DNA of 38,688 nucleotides from Candidatus Eiseniibacteriota bacterium. GTDB lineage: Bacteria > Joyebacterota > Joyebacteria > Joyebacterales > Joyebacteraceae. The position numbers and the translations under genes were made by a program. The notes below the pieces were generated by a model. It saw only the letters and a program-made list of their open reading frames with translations. It ran no database searches and was not told the origin of the DNA. Positions 1-8,759 of the stretch are shown here, piece by piece (position 1 is the first letter of the stretch; each line of letters starts with the position of its first letter). The stretch covers positions 1 through 38,688 of the forward strand of contig DAOWER010000026.1 in NCBI GenBank assembly GCA_030638405.1. The letters are read 5' to 3'.

Positions 1-1
1 C

Positions 2-139
2 AACGTTGTCTTCGGAGGACTGGGCCTCTTCCTGACGCTCTCCGTGTCGCGCGAGTGGACAGTCGCGCCGATCAAGAGGGCGCTCGACTTCGTGCTCCGT
101 GCACCTCGCCGGCCACGGGCCTCCGTGGAGACGACATGA
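2..139 (+). CDS. C-terminal end of an LptF/LptG-family permease (probable lptF), 5' end outside the window
   Basis: An open frame runs in from the left edge and stops with TGA at 137-139, giving about 45 residues. It contains a hydrophobic stretch (VFGGLGLFLTLSVS) followed by a basic tail, as expected for the last membrane helix of a YjgP/YjgQ permease. The TGA overlaps the ATG of the next gene (ATGA), and that gene is a clear LptG-family member, so lptF-lptG is the natural reading. In the family, LptF and LptG are the two inner-membrane permease subunits of the LptBFGC lipopolysaccharide exporter. Only the tail is visible, so the name rests mainly on context. Confidence 0.6.
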   Translation, partial: NVVFGGLGLFLTLSVSREWTVAPIKRALDFVLRAPRRPRASVETT

Positions 140-1209
140 GAATCATCGACGCCTACGCCCTCAGGAGAATCGGCAAGCCCCTCGTCGTCGTGATCTGTCT
201 GTTCATTGGCATCTTCGTGCTGGTCGATCTATTCGACAACGCCCACGCGTTCATAGACAACGACGTCTCGCTGGGCGTTGTCCTCCTGTACTACGCGTAC
301 TACCTCCCACTCATAGTCGTCCTGACGTCGCCGGTCGCGATGCTCCTCGCCACTCTCCTCGCCGTCGGTGGGCTCTCGCGGAAGAACGAGCTGATGGCGC
401 TCAAGGGATCGGGCGTCAGCCTCTACCGGATCCTCGCGCCCGTGCTCGCTCTCTCGGTCGCGGTCAGTCTGGCCAACGTCTTCATCGGTGAGCTGATCCT
501 GCCGCCGGCCACGCGCCAGCGTCTTCTGATCAAGGAGACCAGCATCACGAGGCGGGCGAGTGAGATCGTCACAAATGACGCGCTGTACGTGACCACCGAC
601 GGCACCATGTTCCTCGCACGGAGGTTCAACTCGCGAGCGAGGACACTGGAGGAGGTCACGGTCGAGGAGTTCGATGAGTCCAACAGCCCGACCAGCCGGA
701 TCGATGCGAAATCGGCCGTGTGGGAGGACGACGAATGGGTCTTCTACGAGGGAAGTCTGCGGCGCTTCACGGCCACCGGTGAAGAGGTGACGAACTTCGA
801 CACGCTGGAACCCGGCTACTCGGAACCGCTCCCCGGCGAGCTCGGCGTGCGCAAGCTCAAGCCCGATGAGATGGCGTTCCGTGAGCTCCGGTCCTACATC
901 GTGAGGCTGAAGGCCAGCGGCAACGATCCGCGTGACCTTGCCGTGCAGCTGCAGCTCAAGATCGCCTTTCCCTTCGTCACCGTGATAATGACGCTCCTTG
1001 GCGGGTCCCTCGCGGCCGGAGCGCGGCGCAGCGGCTTCGCGCTCTCCTTCGCCGCCGCGCTGACCATTTCGTTCTTCTACTTCGGGGTGCTGCAGGTGGG
1101 CCAGGTACTGGGCCGCCAGGGCATACTCGTGCCCTGGCTGGCCGCGTGGATATCCAACATCATCTTCGCCGGAGTCGGGGTAGGGCTCCTCGTCCGGGCC
1201 CCGAAGTAG
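136..1209 (+). CDS. lptG: LptG-type permease of the lipopolysaccharide export ABC transporter
   Basis: The protein has 357 residues and the YjgP/YjgQ layout: helices near residues 14-32, 47-78 and 98-120, a soluble beta-rich periplasmic domain from about 130 to 270, then three C-terminal helices (about 283-355). The family motif region with SRKNELMALKGSGVSLYRIL (81-100), the cytoplasmic coupling segment, is clear. In the family it forms, with LptF and the ATPase LptB, the pump that extracts LPS from the inner membrane. The ATG at 136 was chosen because it overlaps the upstream stop (ATGA) and starts at the usual MRIIDAY-like N-terminus; an in-frame upstream codon at 55 lies inside the preceding gene. 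The matching ATPase (lptB) and lptC lie 16 kb away in this window on the other strand. LptF versus LptG is assigned by position. Confidence 0.85.
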   Translation: MRIIDAYALRRIGKPLVVVICLFIGIFVLVDLFDNAHAFIDNDVSLGVVLLYYAYYLPLIVVLTSPVAMLLATLLAVGGLSRKNELMALKGSGVSLYRILAPVLALSVAVSLANVFIGELILPPATRQRLLIKETSITRRASEIVTNDALYVTTDGTMFLARRFNSRARTLEEVTVEEFDESNSPTSRIDAKSAVWEDDEWVFYEGSLRRFTATGEEVTNFDTLEPGYSEPLPGELGVRKLKPDEMAFRELRSYIVRLKASGNDPRDLAVQLQLKIAFPFVTVIMTLLGGSLAAGARRSGFALSFAAALTISFFYFGVLQVGQVLGRQGILVPWLAAWISNIIFAGVGVGLLVRAPK

Positions 1210-1252
1210 CGATTCCTGCGCCCGGGAGAGCCGTTACCGCACTTCCCTCCGC

Positions 1253-2509
1253 CTAGGTCCCCACCTTCCAGGACGCCAGGTACTCGACCTGCTCCGGTGT
1301 CAGCGTGTCTATGCCGACGCCCATCGACTCGAGTTTCAGCCGCGCGACGCCGTGGTCGATATCCTCGGGAACGGCGTGCACCCCGACCGGCAGCCTCTCG
1401 GGCAGCCCGGCGAGATGCTCGCAGCAGAGCGCCTGGTTGGCGAAACTCATGTCCATGACCGCCGCCGGGTGTCCTTCCGCCGCGGCGAGGTTTATCAGTC
1501 GCCCCTCACCCAGCAGGTTGATCCGCTTGCCGCCCGCGAGCACGAACGTCTCCACGGAATCACGAGGGGTCCGCACGTCGGTCGATAGCGCACGGAGCGC
1601 CTCCTTGTCGATCTCGACGTCGAAGTGCCCGGAATTGGCGACTATCGCGCCGTCCTTCATGGCCTCGAAATGCCGCCCGGTCAACACATGGATGTCGCCC
1701 GTCAGCGTCACGAAGATGTCGCCCAGCGGCGCTGCCTCGTCCATCGGCATCACGCGGAACCCGTCCATCGTCGCCTCGAGCCCCTTGAGCGCGTCCACTT
1801 CCGTAACCACGACGGACGCGCCCAGCCCGCGCGCCCGATGCGCCAATCCTCTCCCGCACCAGCCGTAGCCCGCGACCACGAGCGTCGCCCCTGCCAGGAG
1901 GGCGTTCGTCGCGCGGATGATCCCGTCGATCGTGCTCTGCCCCGTGCCGTAGCGGTTGTCGAACATGTGCTTCGTGTCTGCGTCGTTCACGGCGATGACG
2001 GGGACCTTGAGCTCTCCGTCCCGCTCCATGGCGCGGAGCCGGATGACCCCAGTCGTAGTCTCTTCCATGCTTCCAAGGAGTTTCGGAATGAGCTCCTGCT
2101 TCTCCGTGTGGATGGTCGATACCAGGTCGGCGCCGTCGTCCAGCGTGATCGACGGCCCCTCATCGAGTATCGCCCGTATGTGTTCGTAGTAGCGCTCGTT
2201 GTCCTCCCCCCTGACAGCGAACATCGACACCCCGTGGTCCACCGCCAGGTGAGCCGCAACGTCGTCCTGTGTCGACAGGGGGTTCGACGCACAGAGTGAG
2301 ACCGTCGCCCCGCCCGCCTGGAGCGCTGTCATCAGGTTGGCTGTTTCCGTGGTCACATGCAGGCACGCTCCGATGGTGAGACCGTCCAGCGGCCGTTCCC
2401 GTTTGAAGCGCTCCGCGATGCTCGCGAGCACCGGCATGCTCTGAGCCGCCCACTCGGTCCTGTCACGTCCCTTCGGTGCCAGAGCGGGGTCCTTGATGTC
2501 GTGAGGCAT
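1253..2509 (-). CDS. ahcY: S-adenosylhomocysteinase (adenosylhomocysteinase), short form
   Basis: This cytosolic enzyme splits S-adenosylhomocysteine into adenosine and homocysteine using bound NAD, and so removes the product of methylation reactions. The 418 residues show the family blocks: LHVTTETANLM near 50, VNDADTKHMFDNRYG with the catalytic Lys/Asp and the following GTGQSTIDGI near 174-199, the NAD-binding GYGWCGRG (about 213-220), and NSGHFDVEID near 292. The length and the C-terminus (SWKVGT, without the Lys/Tyr tail of the long eukaryotic type) match the short Thermotoga/archaeal type. The ATG lies 4 bp after the metK stop, so the two genes form a methyl-cycle pair and are probably co-transcribed. 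It is convergent with lptG; the 43-bp gap holds no clear terminator. Confidence 0.97.
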   Translation of the reverse strand: MPHDIKDPALAPKGRDRTEWAAQSMPVLASIAERFKRERPLDGLTIGACLHVTTETANLMTALQAGGATVSLCASNPLSTQDDVAAHLAVDHGVSMFAVRGEDNERYYEHIRAILDEGPSITLDDGADLVSTIHTEKQELIPKLLGSMEETTTGVIRLRAMERDGELKVPVIAVNDADTKHMFDNRYGTGQSTIDGIIRATNALLAGATLVVAGYGWCGRGLAHRARGLGASVVVTEVDALKGLEATMDGFRVMPMDEAAPLGDIFVTLTGDIHVLTGRHFEAMKDGAIVANSGHFDVEIDKEALRALSTDVRTPRDSVETFVLAGGKRINLLGEGRLINLAAAEGHPAAVMDMSFANQALCCEHLAGLPERLPVGVHAVPEDIDHGVARLKLESMGVGIDTLTPEQVEYLASWKVGT

Positions 2510-2513
2510 GCTC

Positions 2514-3671
2514 CTATCCCTTCTTCAGGTCGTCCACCATGTCCGTACGCTCCCACGTGAAGTCCGGCTCCTCGCGGCCGAAGTGGCCGTAGGACGCCGT
2601 CGGGAGGTAGATCGGTCGTCTGAGGTCAAGCCGTTCGATGATAGCGTTTGGCCTGAGGTCGAAGTGCTTCTTCACGATCCCGACCAGGTCGCTGTCGGCG
2701 ACCTCGCCCGTTCCCATCGTGTCCACCATGATCGAGACGGGCTGCGGCACGCCGATGGCGTACGCGATCTGGATCTCACAGCGCAGAGCCAGCCCGGCCG
2801 CCACCAGGTTCTTGGCCACGTGCCTGGCCGCGTACGAGCCCGACCTGTCGACCTTGGTCGGGTCCTTCCCGGAGAAGCAGCCACCACCGTGGCTTCCCAG
2901 CCCACCGTACGTGTCGACAATGATCTTCCGGCCCGTCAGCCCGCAATCGGCGTGAGGACCGCCCTTGACGAAACGCCCCGTGGGGTTGACGAGCAGTCTG
3001 TAGTCCCCTGCCGCAGCCAGTTCGGCAGGGAGCGTCGGCTCGACCACGTGCTTCCGAACGGCGTCGCCAAGCGAGTCCATGCTGACGTCCGGATGGTGCT
3101 GCGTCGAAACGACCACCGTGTCGATCTTCGCGGGTGTGCCGTTCTCATACTCCACGGTCACCTGCGTCTTGCCGTCGGGCCGAAGATACTCGAGCGTCCC
3201 ATCCTCGCGCACATCGGCGAGCCTGCGCGCCAGCTTGTGCGCCAGGTGGATGGGCATGGGCATGAGTTCCTTCGTCTCGGCCGTCGCGTAGCCGAACATC
3301 ATCCCTTGATCGCCGGCGCCGCCCTCGTGCACCGCGTGACCGGACGCGTCACCCATCCAGATGTCGGGCGACTGCTCCCCGATGGCCGTCACCACCGCAC
3401 ACGTCTCCCAGTCGAAGCCGTACGACGCGTCCGTGTAGCCGATGTCCCTGATCGTCTCGCGGACCACCGTGGGGATATCTACGTACGCGTCCTTCGTCGA
3501 GATCTCTCCCGATACGAAGGCCATGCCGGTGGTCACGAGCGTCTCACACGCCACGCGCCCCAACGGATCCTGAGTCAGGACCCCGTCCAGGATGGCGTCC
3601 GATATCTGGTCCGCGACCTTGTCGGGGTGCCCCCCCGTCACGGACTCGGATGTGAAAAGATGTTTCTCCAA
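2514..3671 (-). CDS. metK: S-adenosylmethionine synthetase
   Basis: MetK makes S-adenosylmethionine from methionine and ATP, releasing phosphate and diphosphate. Visible signatures are the N-terminal KHLFTSESVTGGHPDK (the usual E before GHPDK is G here), the hexapeptide-type motif GAGDQGMMFGYAT, and GGGCFSGKDPTKVDRSG. The start is set at a TTG (3669-3671) because a GGAGG lies 6 bp upstream and the protein then begins MEKHLFTSES, the normal family N-terminus. The longer frame from a GTG at 3698 adds nine residues that do not look like the family and would bury the GGAGG. That leaves 385 residues, a standard length. It precedes ahcY by 4 bp and follows the sugar nucleotidyltransferase by 51 bp. 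Confidence 0.97.
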   Translation of the reverse strand: MEKHLFTSESVTGGHPDKVADQISDAILDGVLTQDPLGRVACETLVTTGMAFVSGEISTKDAYVDIPTVVRETIRDIGYTDASYGFDWETCAVVTAIGEQSPDIWMGDASGHAVHEGGAGDQGMMFGYATAETKELMPMPIHLAHKLARRLADVREDGTLEYLRPDGKTQVTVEYENGTPAKIDTVVVSTQHHPDVSMDSLGDAVRKHVVEPTLPAELAAAGDYRLLVNPTGRFVKGGPHADCGLTGRKIIVDTYGGLGSHGGGCFSGKDPTKVDRSGSYAARHVAKNLVAAGLALRCEIQIAYAIGVPQPVSIMVDTMGTGEVADSDLVGIVKKHFDLRPNAIIERLDLRRPIYLPTASYGHFGREEPDFTWERTDMVDDLKKG

Positions 3672-3722
3672 GCGTGGCCTCCGTTCATGTCGAATCACGT
3701 TGTAGCCTGACCCGTGCGGGTC

Positions 3723-4706
3723 TCAGGCGCCCATCTCTATCTCCGATGAGTCTCCCACGTTCAGTCTCTGGAAACGTCCCCGCACCACGGCCCCCTCGCC
3801 GATCAGCGAGCGGTTGAGCAGGCTCATCTCAACGACCGCTCCGGCGCTCAGAATGCTGTCCCGAACTACCGAGTCCCGTATGGTCGCGCCGGCCGCGACC
3901 GAGACGTACGGACCCACGACCGACCTCTCGACCACGGCGCTCGGGTCGATGGACACAGGCGGCAGAATAATCGAGCCCTCGATGCTCTCACCGTTGCCGC
4001 CCGAACGCTCGAGGAGCACCTTGTTCGTGTCCAGGAGGGTCTCCGGACGCCCGCAGTCGTGCCACCCGTGCACCGCGTAGACACCCATGTCCTCGCCGCG
4101 CTCGAGCATCAGCTTGAGCGCGTCCGTCAGCTGGTACTCGCCCTTGGTGCGTATGTCCTTCTCCACAACCTCCGTCAGGCACTCGAACAGAAGCGGCGAA
4201 TTGACAATGTAATAGAGACCGACGATGGCCAGGTTGCTGGGCGCCACGTCCGGCTTCTCCACCAGGCCCCTGACGCGGCCTTCCTGGACCTCGACGATAC
4301 CGAACCGCTGCGGGTCGTCCACCTCCTTCACGCCGATCAGGGTCCGCCCGCCTCCCACGAAGGCCGAGTAGTCCGCCGTCACGACCGTGTCACCCAACAC
4401 TATCAGAACGGGCCCGTCCTCCACGCACTCCTTCGTGAGGTAGATCGCGTGTCCCAGCCCCAGCCGTTCCTCCTGGTCTACGCAGCAAACATCGAGGTGC
4501 GGGTAGGACTCCGCGACGTACTCCCTGACCCGGTCGCCCATGTAGCCGGTCACCAGGACGACCTCCTTGACGCCGAGCGGCTCCAGCTCCTCGAGAATGT
4601 GTCCGACGATCGGCTTCCCCGCGACGGGAACCAGGGCCTTCGGAATCGTGTGCGTGTGCGGCCTGAGCCGCGTTCCGACTCCTGCGACAGGGATGATGGC
4701 CTTCAT
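3723..4706 (-). CDS. Sugar-1-phosphate nucleotidyltransferase with C-terminal left-handed beta-helix
   Basis: The 327-residue protein begins MKAIIPVAGVGTRLRP followed by PKALVPVAGKPIVGH, the signature-nucleotide loop and the PK motif of the RmlA/GalU/GlmU superfamily (residues 1-35). A VLGDTVVT block near 104 carries the metal-binding aspartate. Residues about 242-320 are hexapeptide-like (SVVGPYVSVAAGATIRDSVV), predicting a left-handed beta-helix as in long RmlA-like and archaeal GlmU-like enzymes. It would couple a sugar-1-phosphate to UTP, dTTP or CTP to give an activated sugar; the exact sugar and base cannot be read from sequence. Downstream of the hexose-phosphate isomerase, it fits diversion of PTS-imported sugar into envelope polymers. 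An AAGGA site lies 6 bp before the ATG. A short GACCC/GGGTC hairpin sits at the 3' end. Confidence 0.88.
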   Translation of the reverse strand: MKAIIPVAGVGTRLRPHTHTIPKALVPVAGKPIVGHILEELEPLGVKEVVLVTGYMGDRVREYVAESYPHLDVCCVDQEERLGLGHAIYLTKECVEDGPVLIVLGDTVVTADYSAFVGGGRTLIGVKEVDDPQRFGIVEVQEGRVRGLVEKPDVAPSNLAIVGLYYIVNSPLLFECLTEVVEKDIRTKGEYQLTDALKLMLERGEDMGVYAVHGWHDCGRPETLLDTNKVLLERSGGNGESIEGSIILPPVSIDPSAVVERSVVGPYVSVAAGATIRDSVVRDSILSAGAVVEMSLLNRSLIGEGAVVRGRFQRLNVGDSSEIEMGA

Positions 4707-4774
4707 GAGCGTTCCTTTCAGAAGGGTCGAGCTGTTCTGTGCGCCGACCCGTGCATCCGAACCGCGCGAGTTCT

Positions 4775-5839
4775 CTAGAAGCGTGCCAGCTCCTTCTTCA
4801 ATCTGTCGATGGGCGCAACGGGTGTCGGGTCGACGCCGCCGAGCATCGCCAGATACAGGCTCACGAAGTCGCCGAGCTGCACCAGCGACAGGAGCCTTCC
4901 GAGCTTCGTCTTCCCGCGGCTCACGACGTCCCGCGCCTCCGCGCCGGCCCCTGCTATCGCCTCACGCGTGATCTCGGCCCTGCGCGCCACGCGCGGGTGG
5001 TCGTCTTCGTCACGGAGGAACACCACCCTGGCGTCTCCTCCCATCGGCCGCAGGCCACTCCACCCTACTATCTCATTGTGGTTCATCTCAGGCAACTCGT
5101 TCCTGTGCGCGACCACCTTGGAGTTCTCGGAAAACTGCCCGCACCAGCGGTTCGCAACGACCGAGGTGGCAGGCGCCGTCCCGTACACCACCGGAACACG
5201 CCCCAACAGCCACGACGCGAGCTCCTTCGCCTCGTTCTCTCCCGGCCGGGCGGCCAGACCCAGGCGCTCCACACCGCTCCGCGCGGTCTCGATGGCGTCT
5301 TCGACATCGTCCGACGGGTCCGGCGCCAGGCCCAGGCGACCCAAGACGAAGAGCAGGGGCACCAGGCCGAATCCGAGCGCCGCGCGCGGCGGGTAGCCCG
5401 TCGGCACCCGCACGATGTCGTGTCCCGCTTCCTCCGCGATCCTGCCCACTTGTCCGCCGGTCGCCGAACAGACAATCCGAGCACCACGCTCCCGCGCATC
5501 GGCGTAGGCCGACAGCGTCTCCTCGGTGTTGCCCGAGTAGCTGGAGACGTACAGGAGCGTCGAGGGTCCGACGTATGCGGGAAGCGAGTAGCTTCTGATC
5601 ACCGAGAGCGGTACGGACATGCTCCCGGCCAGGTATCCGGCGGCCAGCTCGCCGCCGATCGCAGACCCTCCCATGCCCGCCACCGCAACGGAGGTGATGC
5701 CGTCCCCCGACACCGAGAGCGGCGTGTCCCGCCCCATGGCGAGCGCTTCTCTCAGCTGATCCGGGAAATTCTCCAGGCGCTCGTACATTCCCGCCGGGTC
5801 GCTGGCGACCATCTTCTCCCGATCCTCGAGTACGCTCAT
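4775..5839 (-). CDS. Bifunctional phosphoglucose/phosphomannose isomerase (SIS family)
   Basis: The 354-residue protein interconverts glucose-6-phosphate or mannose-6-phosphate with fructose-6-phosphate in the cytosol. It has two SIS domains. The first shows AGMGGSAIGGEL (about 54-65) and the phosphosugar-binding SYSGNTEETLS (about 99-109). The second has WCGQFSENSK, the conserved ELPEMNHNEIVGW with the active-site Glu/His, and the C-terminal GVDPTPVAPIDRLK characteristic of the archaeal/bacterial PGI/PMI family. Its ATG overlaps the ptsI stop (ATGA, 5836-5839), so translation is likely coupled to Enzyme I. This gives a direct route from PTS-imported hexose-6-phosphate into glycolysis. No classical pgi is seen nearby. 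Confidence 0.93.
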   Translation of the reverse strand: MSVLEDREKMVASDPAGMYERLENFPDQLREALAMGRDTPLSVSGDGITSVAVAGMGGSAIGGELAAGYLAGSMSVPLSVIRSYSLPAYVGPSTLLYVSSYSGNTEETLSAYADARERGARIVCSATGGQVGRIAEEAGHDIVRVPTGYPPRAALGFGLVPLLFVLGRLGLAPDPSDDVEDAIETARSGVERLGLAARPGENEAKELASWLLGRVPVVYGTAPATSVVANRWCGQFSENSKVVAHRNELPEMNHNEIVGWSGLRPMGGDARVVFLRDEDDHPRVARRAEITREAIAGAGAEARDVVSRGKTKLGRLLSLVQLGDFVSLYLAMLGGVDPTPVAPIDRLKKELARF

Positions 5840-7626
5840 GAGATCATCTCCGTCTCGCTTATCTCCGGGAACTTGACCCTGAATATCTGTTCGAGGTAGC
5901 GACGGACCTCAGAGCCCGTCTTCATCTTCAGCGCTTTCGCCGTGACGCGGCGCGCGTAACTGTAGCTCGTCGAGCGGATGATGCTCTTGATCTCCGGTAC
6001 CACGGCAGGGGCAGCCGAGAGTTCGTCCAACCCGAGCCCCACGAGAAGCAGCGTGGCGAGCGGGTCCCCCGCCATCTCGCCGCACAGCCCGACCCACGTC
6101 TTGTGCTTCCGCGCCGCTCGCACGGTCGTCTCCAGGAGCCTCAGGACCGCCGGGTGGAACGTGTCGTAGAGGTAGGCCACCCTGTCGTTGCCCCGGTCCA
6201 CCGCCAGCGTGTACTGCACCAGGTCGTTGGAACCGATGCTGAAGAAGTCGGCCTCTTCCGCCAGCTCGTTCGCTATCATCACCGCCGCGGGCGTCTCGAT
6301 CATCACACCCAGGGGAATGTTGTCATCGAACTGCGTCCCCCGCGCCCGGAGTTCCTGCTTCGCGGCCTCCAGGACCTGCCTTGCGTCCCTGACCTCGTGG
6401 AGTGAGGATATCATAGGTAGCATTATCTTGATGTTCCCGTGCGCGCTGGCTCGGAGGATCGCTCTGAGCTGACGGAGCAGGAGCCGGGGCTGCGAGAGGC
6501 TGTAGCGGATGCCCCGCCACCCGAGAAACGGGTTCGCCTCCGGTTCGGGAGCGCCCATGGGACCGAACTTGTCGCCTCCGAGGTCGACCGTCCGCACGAC
6601 CACCGTGGCGGGGGCCGCCAGTGACACGACGCCGCGGTAGGCCTCGTACTGCTCGTCCTCGGACGGGATCTCGTCCCCGGTGATGAACAGGTACTCGGTC
6701 CTGAACAGACCGATCCCCTCGGCTCCGTGGGAGATCGCCGCGCGCACCTCATCGGGGATCTCGATGTTGGCCGCGACTTCGAACCGCCTCCCGTCCACGG
6801 TGACGGCCGGAGCGTCCTTCTCCGCCAGGAGCTCCTTCTCGAACACTTCGTGCTTCCGCTGGCGCTCCTGGTAGTAATCCAGGACCGCCTGGTCGTACCT
6901 GTAGATGAGAAGCCCCAGCATCCCGTCGACGATGATCCTCTCGCCCTGCTTGATGACGTCCGTGGCGTCGTGGAGCCCGACGACCGCGGGTATCTGCAGA
7001 GACCTGGCCATGATGGCCGCGTGCGACGTGCGGCCGCCGGCGTCCGTGGCGAAGCCCGTGACGCGCTCCTCGTGCATCGACGCCGTGTCAGTTGCGGCCA
7101 GCTGGCGGGCGACCACGATGACGTCGTCGTTCAGATGCCGCAGCGACTTCTGCTTGCGGCCCAGCAGTCTCAGCAGGAGACGCCTCTCGATGTCCTTTAT
7201 GTCGAACACGCGCTCGCGCAGGTACTCGTCCTGCGTGCGCTCCATCGCCTTCGTGACCCGACCTATGGTCTCGGTCAGTGCGAAGGCCGCGCTCTGACGC
7301 TCCTCGCGGATGCGGCGCTGAGTTCCCTCGATCACCATCGAGTCCTTGAGCATCATCAGGTGCGCGTCGAAAATGCGCGCGTGCGTCTCCCCCAACGCGT
7401 CCTCGAGTCCGCCTCTCAGCCTCTCGAGCTCCCGTGTGGTCTCGCCGATGGCTGACATGAAGGCCTCCGTCTCGGCCTCGATGTCCGCGGGCTCAATCTC
7501 TTCTTCCTCGACGTGAGGGCGTTCCGTGTCCAGCACGAACGCCTTCCCTATCACGATGCCGGGTGAGGCCGGCACGCCCTCGAGGACCTCGGTCTTGCCT
7601 ATCGCCTTGATGTCTACCAAACGCAA
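5836..7626 (-). CDS. ptsI: PTS Enzyme I (phosphoenolpyruvate-protein phosphotransferase)
   Basis: Enzyme I takes phosphate from phosphoenolpyruvate onto a histidine and passes it to HPr. The 596 residues are full length. Landmarks are the N-terminal GVPASPGIVIGKAF, the helical HPr-binding region (about 50-160), the phospho-histidine site GGRTSHAAIMARSLQIPAVVG with His202, and the PEP-binding barrel with EGIGLFRTEYLF, IMLPMISS, GVMIETPAA, FFSIGSNDLVQYTLAVDR and the catalytic cysteine in GLCGEMAGDP (about 512). The start is TTG at 7624-7626, 7 bp after the HPr stop, with a GAGG site just upstream; a second TTG two codons on is equally possible. It is a member of the hprK-PTS operon and overlaps the downstream isomerase by 4 bp. 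Confidence 0.97.
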   Translation of the reverse strand: MRLVDIKAIGKTEVLEGVPASPGIVIGKAFVLDTERPHVEEEEIEPADIEAETEAFMSAIGETTRELERLRGGLEDALGETHARIFDAHLMMLKDSMVIEGTQRRIREERQSAAFALTETIGRVTKAMERTQDEYLRERVFDIKDIERRLLLRLLGRKQKSLRHLNDDVIVVARQLAATDTASMHEERVTGFATDAGGRTSHAAIMARSLQIPAVVGLHDATDVIKQGERIIVDGMLGLLIYRYDQAVLDYYQERQRKHEVFEKELLAEKDAPAVTVDGRRFEVAANIEIPDEVRAAISHGAEGIGLFRTEYLFITGDEIPSEDEQYEAYRGVVSLAAPATVVVRTVDLGGDKFGPMGAPEPEANPFLGWRGIRYSLSQPRLLLRQLRAILRASAHGNIKIMLPMISSLHEVRDARQVLEAAKQELRARGTQFDDNIPLGVMIETPAAVMIANELAEEADFFSIGSNDLVQYTLAVDRGNDRVAYLYDTFHPAVLRLLETTVRAARKHKTWVGLCGEMAGDPLATLLLVGLGLDELSAAPAVVPEIKSIIRSTSYSYARRVTAKALKMKTGSEVRRYLEQIFRVKFPEISETEMIS

Positions 7627-7633
7627 ACCGCCT

Positions 7634-7894
7634 CTACTCAGATTCCCTCTCCAGGAACTCCGCCACGGCCTCCATCGCCTCGATCTCGTCCGGCCCCTCC
7701 GCGGTGATGATCACTTCGCTCCCGCACTCCGCCGCCAGCATCATGACGCCCATGATGCTCTTGGCGTCGACAGTCATGTCGTCCTTAGTGAGCTTCAGGT
7801 CCGACCTGAAGCGACCGGCGAGCCGCACAAGGTCCGCGGCGGGCCGCGCGTGCAGGCCATGTTTGCTTGCGAGAACCACTGTGCGCTCTGTCAA
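7634..7894 (-). CDS. ptsH: HPr, phosphocarrier protein of the PTS
   Basis: HPr is a small cytosolic protein (86 residues here) that relays phosphate from Enzyme I to the EII complexes. Active-site His15 lies in KHGLHARPAADLV, and regulatory Ser46 is present in DAKSIMGVMMLAA. Ser46 is the residue phosphorylated by HprK in the family, and hprK is encoded about 5 kb upstream in the same gene run. The protein should therefore be a dual substrate (Enzyme I at His15, HprK at Ser46), not an NPr-type protein. The start is TTG at 7892-7894 with a GGGGGA site 4 bp upstream; the gene begins 1 bp after the IID stop. Confidence 0.96.
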   Translation of the reverse strand: MTERTVVLASKHGLHARPAADLVRLAGRFRSDLKLTKDDMTVDAKSIMGVMMLAAECGSEVIITAEGPDEIEAMEAVAEFLERESE

Positions 7895-7895
7895 G

Positions 7896-8663
7896 TTATC
7901 CCCCGTTCAGCCCAGCCAGGAGCAGCACAACTCCGCCGACCGCTCCACCAAACGCCACGAGCGTCCCCGGCACCCTCGCCCTGGCTGCAGCATACGCCAG
8001 GGCGAAGAAGAGAATCACAGCCAGTACCTTCCATGGCTCCACCGCCCCGCCCGCGGCGACCACCCTCGCGAGAATCAGGCCCACCGCGAAGGCGGCCAGT
8101 GCTCTCGTCCACCGGACGGCTGCTCTGAGACCCGGCCCAAGCAGCTCCGCGGCGCCCGTCGGGCCGGCCGCCGCCCCGACACCGATTCCTCTCGTCTTCA
8201 GGACGAGGTGCGGCACGTTGTAGATCACGAGGAGTACCAGGGGCGCCCACACGATCCCCCCCAGCGCCAGCAGGACCGCCACAGCGCCGGCGAAGGGGCG
8301 AAGAGCCCCCCAGAGCAACGCGTCGCCCGCCATGCCGAGCGGGCTCGCGAGCCCCTTCTTCACAGATATCACGGACGCCGCGTCCTCGCCAGCCGCCTCC
8401 TGAGCCGCTGCGGCTCCGAGGACATACGACGCAAGGGTCGGGTTCGTGTTGAAGAACCGGAGGTGCCGCTGCAGGAACGCGCTTCTCTCGTCCTTGTCCT
8501 CGCCGCACCTGTGGAGCAGAGGCAACATGGCGAAGCAGAAACCAACGTTCTGCATGCCACGCTGATTCCAGACCGACTGCAGGAAGAACGAACGCCAGAG
8601 CATCCCCGCGCGCTCGCCGCGCGTCAGAGCTCCGCCCGTCTCCCGGTCAGAGTGCTCAGCCAA
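7896..8663 (-). CDS. PTS mannose-family IID component (EIID)
   Basis: This integral membrane subunit partners IIC in the mannose-family sugar channel. The 255-residue protein shows the IID hallmarks: a soluble N-terminal part with FFLQSVWNQRGMQNVGF near residues 26-42, then FFNTNPTLASYVLGAAAAQE near 70-89, and hydrophobic segments between about 115 and 250. The family imports hexoses such as mannose, glucose, fructose, GlcNAc or sorbose; the substrate here is not readable. The start is TTG at 8661-8663 with GGAGG 4 bp upstream. It follows IIC after a 97-bp gap that holds a strong hairpin, and ends 1 bp before HPr. Confidence 0.93.
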   Translation of the reverse strand: MAEHSDRETGGALTRGERAGMLWRSFFLQSVWNQRGMQNVGFCFAMLPLLHRCGEDKDERSAFLQRHLRFFNTNPTLASYVLGAAAAQEAAGEDAASVISVKKGLASPLGMAGDALLWGALRPFAGAVAVLLALGGIVWAPLVLLVIYNVPHLVLKTRGIGVGAAAGPTGAAELLGPGLRAAVRWTRALAAFAVGLILARVVAAGGAVEPWKVLAVILFFALAYAAARARVPGTLVAFGGAVGGVVLLLAGLNGG

Positions 8664-8683
8664 GCGACCTCCGTTCTACGGAA

Positions 8684-8724
8684 ACCACGAGCCGGCCGCT
8701 GCTGGGACGCCGCGCGCTCGTGGT
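8684..8724. other. Intercistronic hairpin between PTS IIC and IID
   Basis: ACCACGAGC (8684-8692) and GCTCGTGGT (8716-8724) form a perfect 9-bp stem. The 23-nt interior can pair further (CGGC with GCCG). It sits in the IIC-IID gap, 20 bp before the IID start, and has no U-tract, so it is less likely a terminator than an mRNA stability or processing element. Function is an inference. Confidence 0.5.
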
Positions 8725-8759
8725 CGCACGAACCAGGGCCCCAGAGCCGGGACTGCCCA

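Noticed and set aside
2508..3710. A 400-codon open frame on the plus strand opposite metK, and similar long plus-strand frames at 7704-9065, 10367-11440 and 32163-33638
   Set aside because: They mirror well-identified minus-strand genes, are rich in Arg/Pro/His/Ala, and show no family motif. They are a by-product of high GC content.
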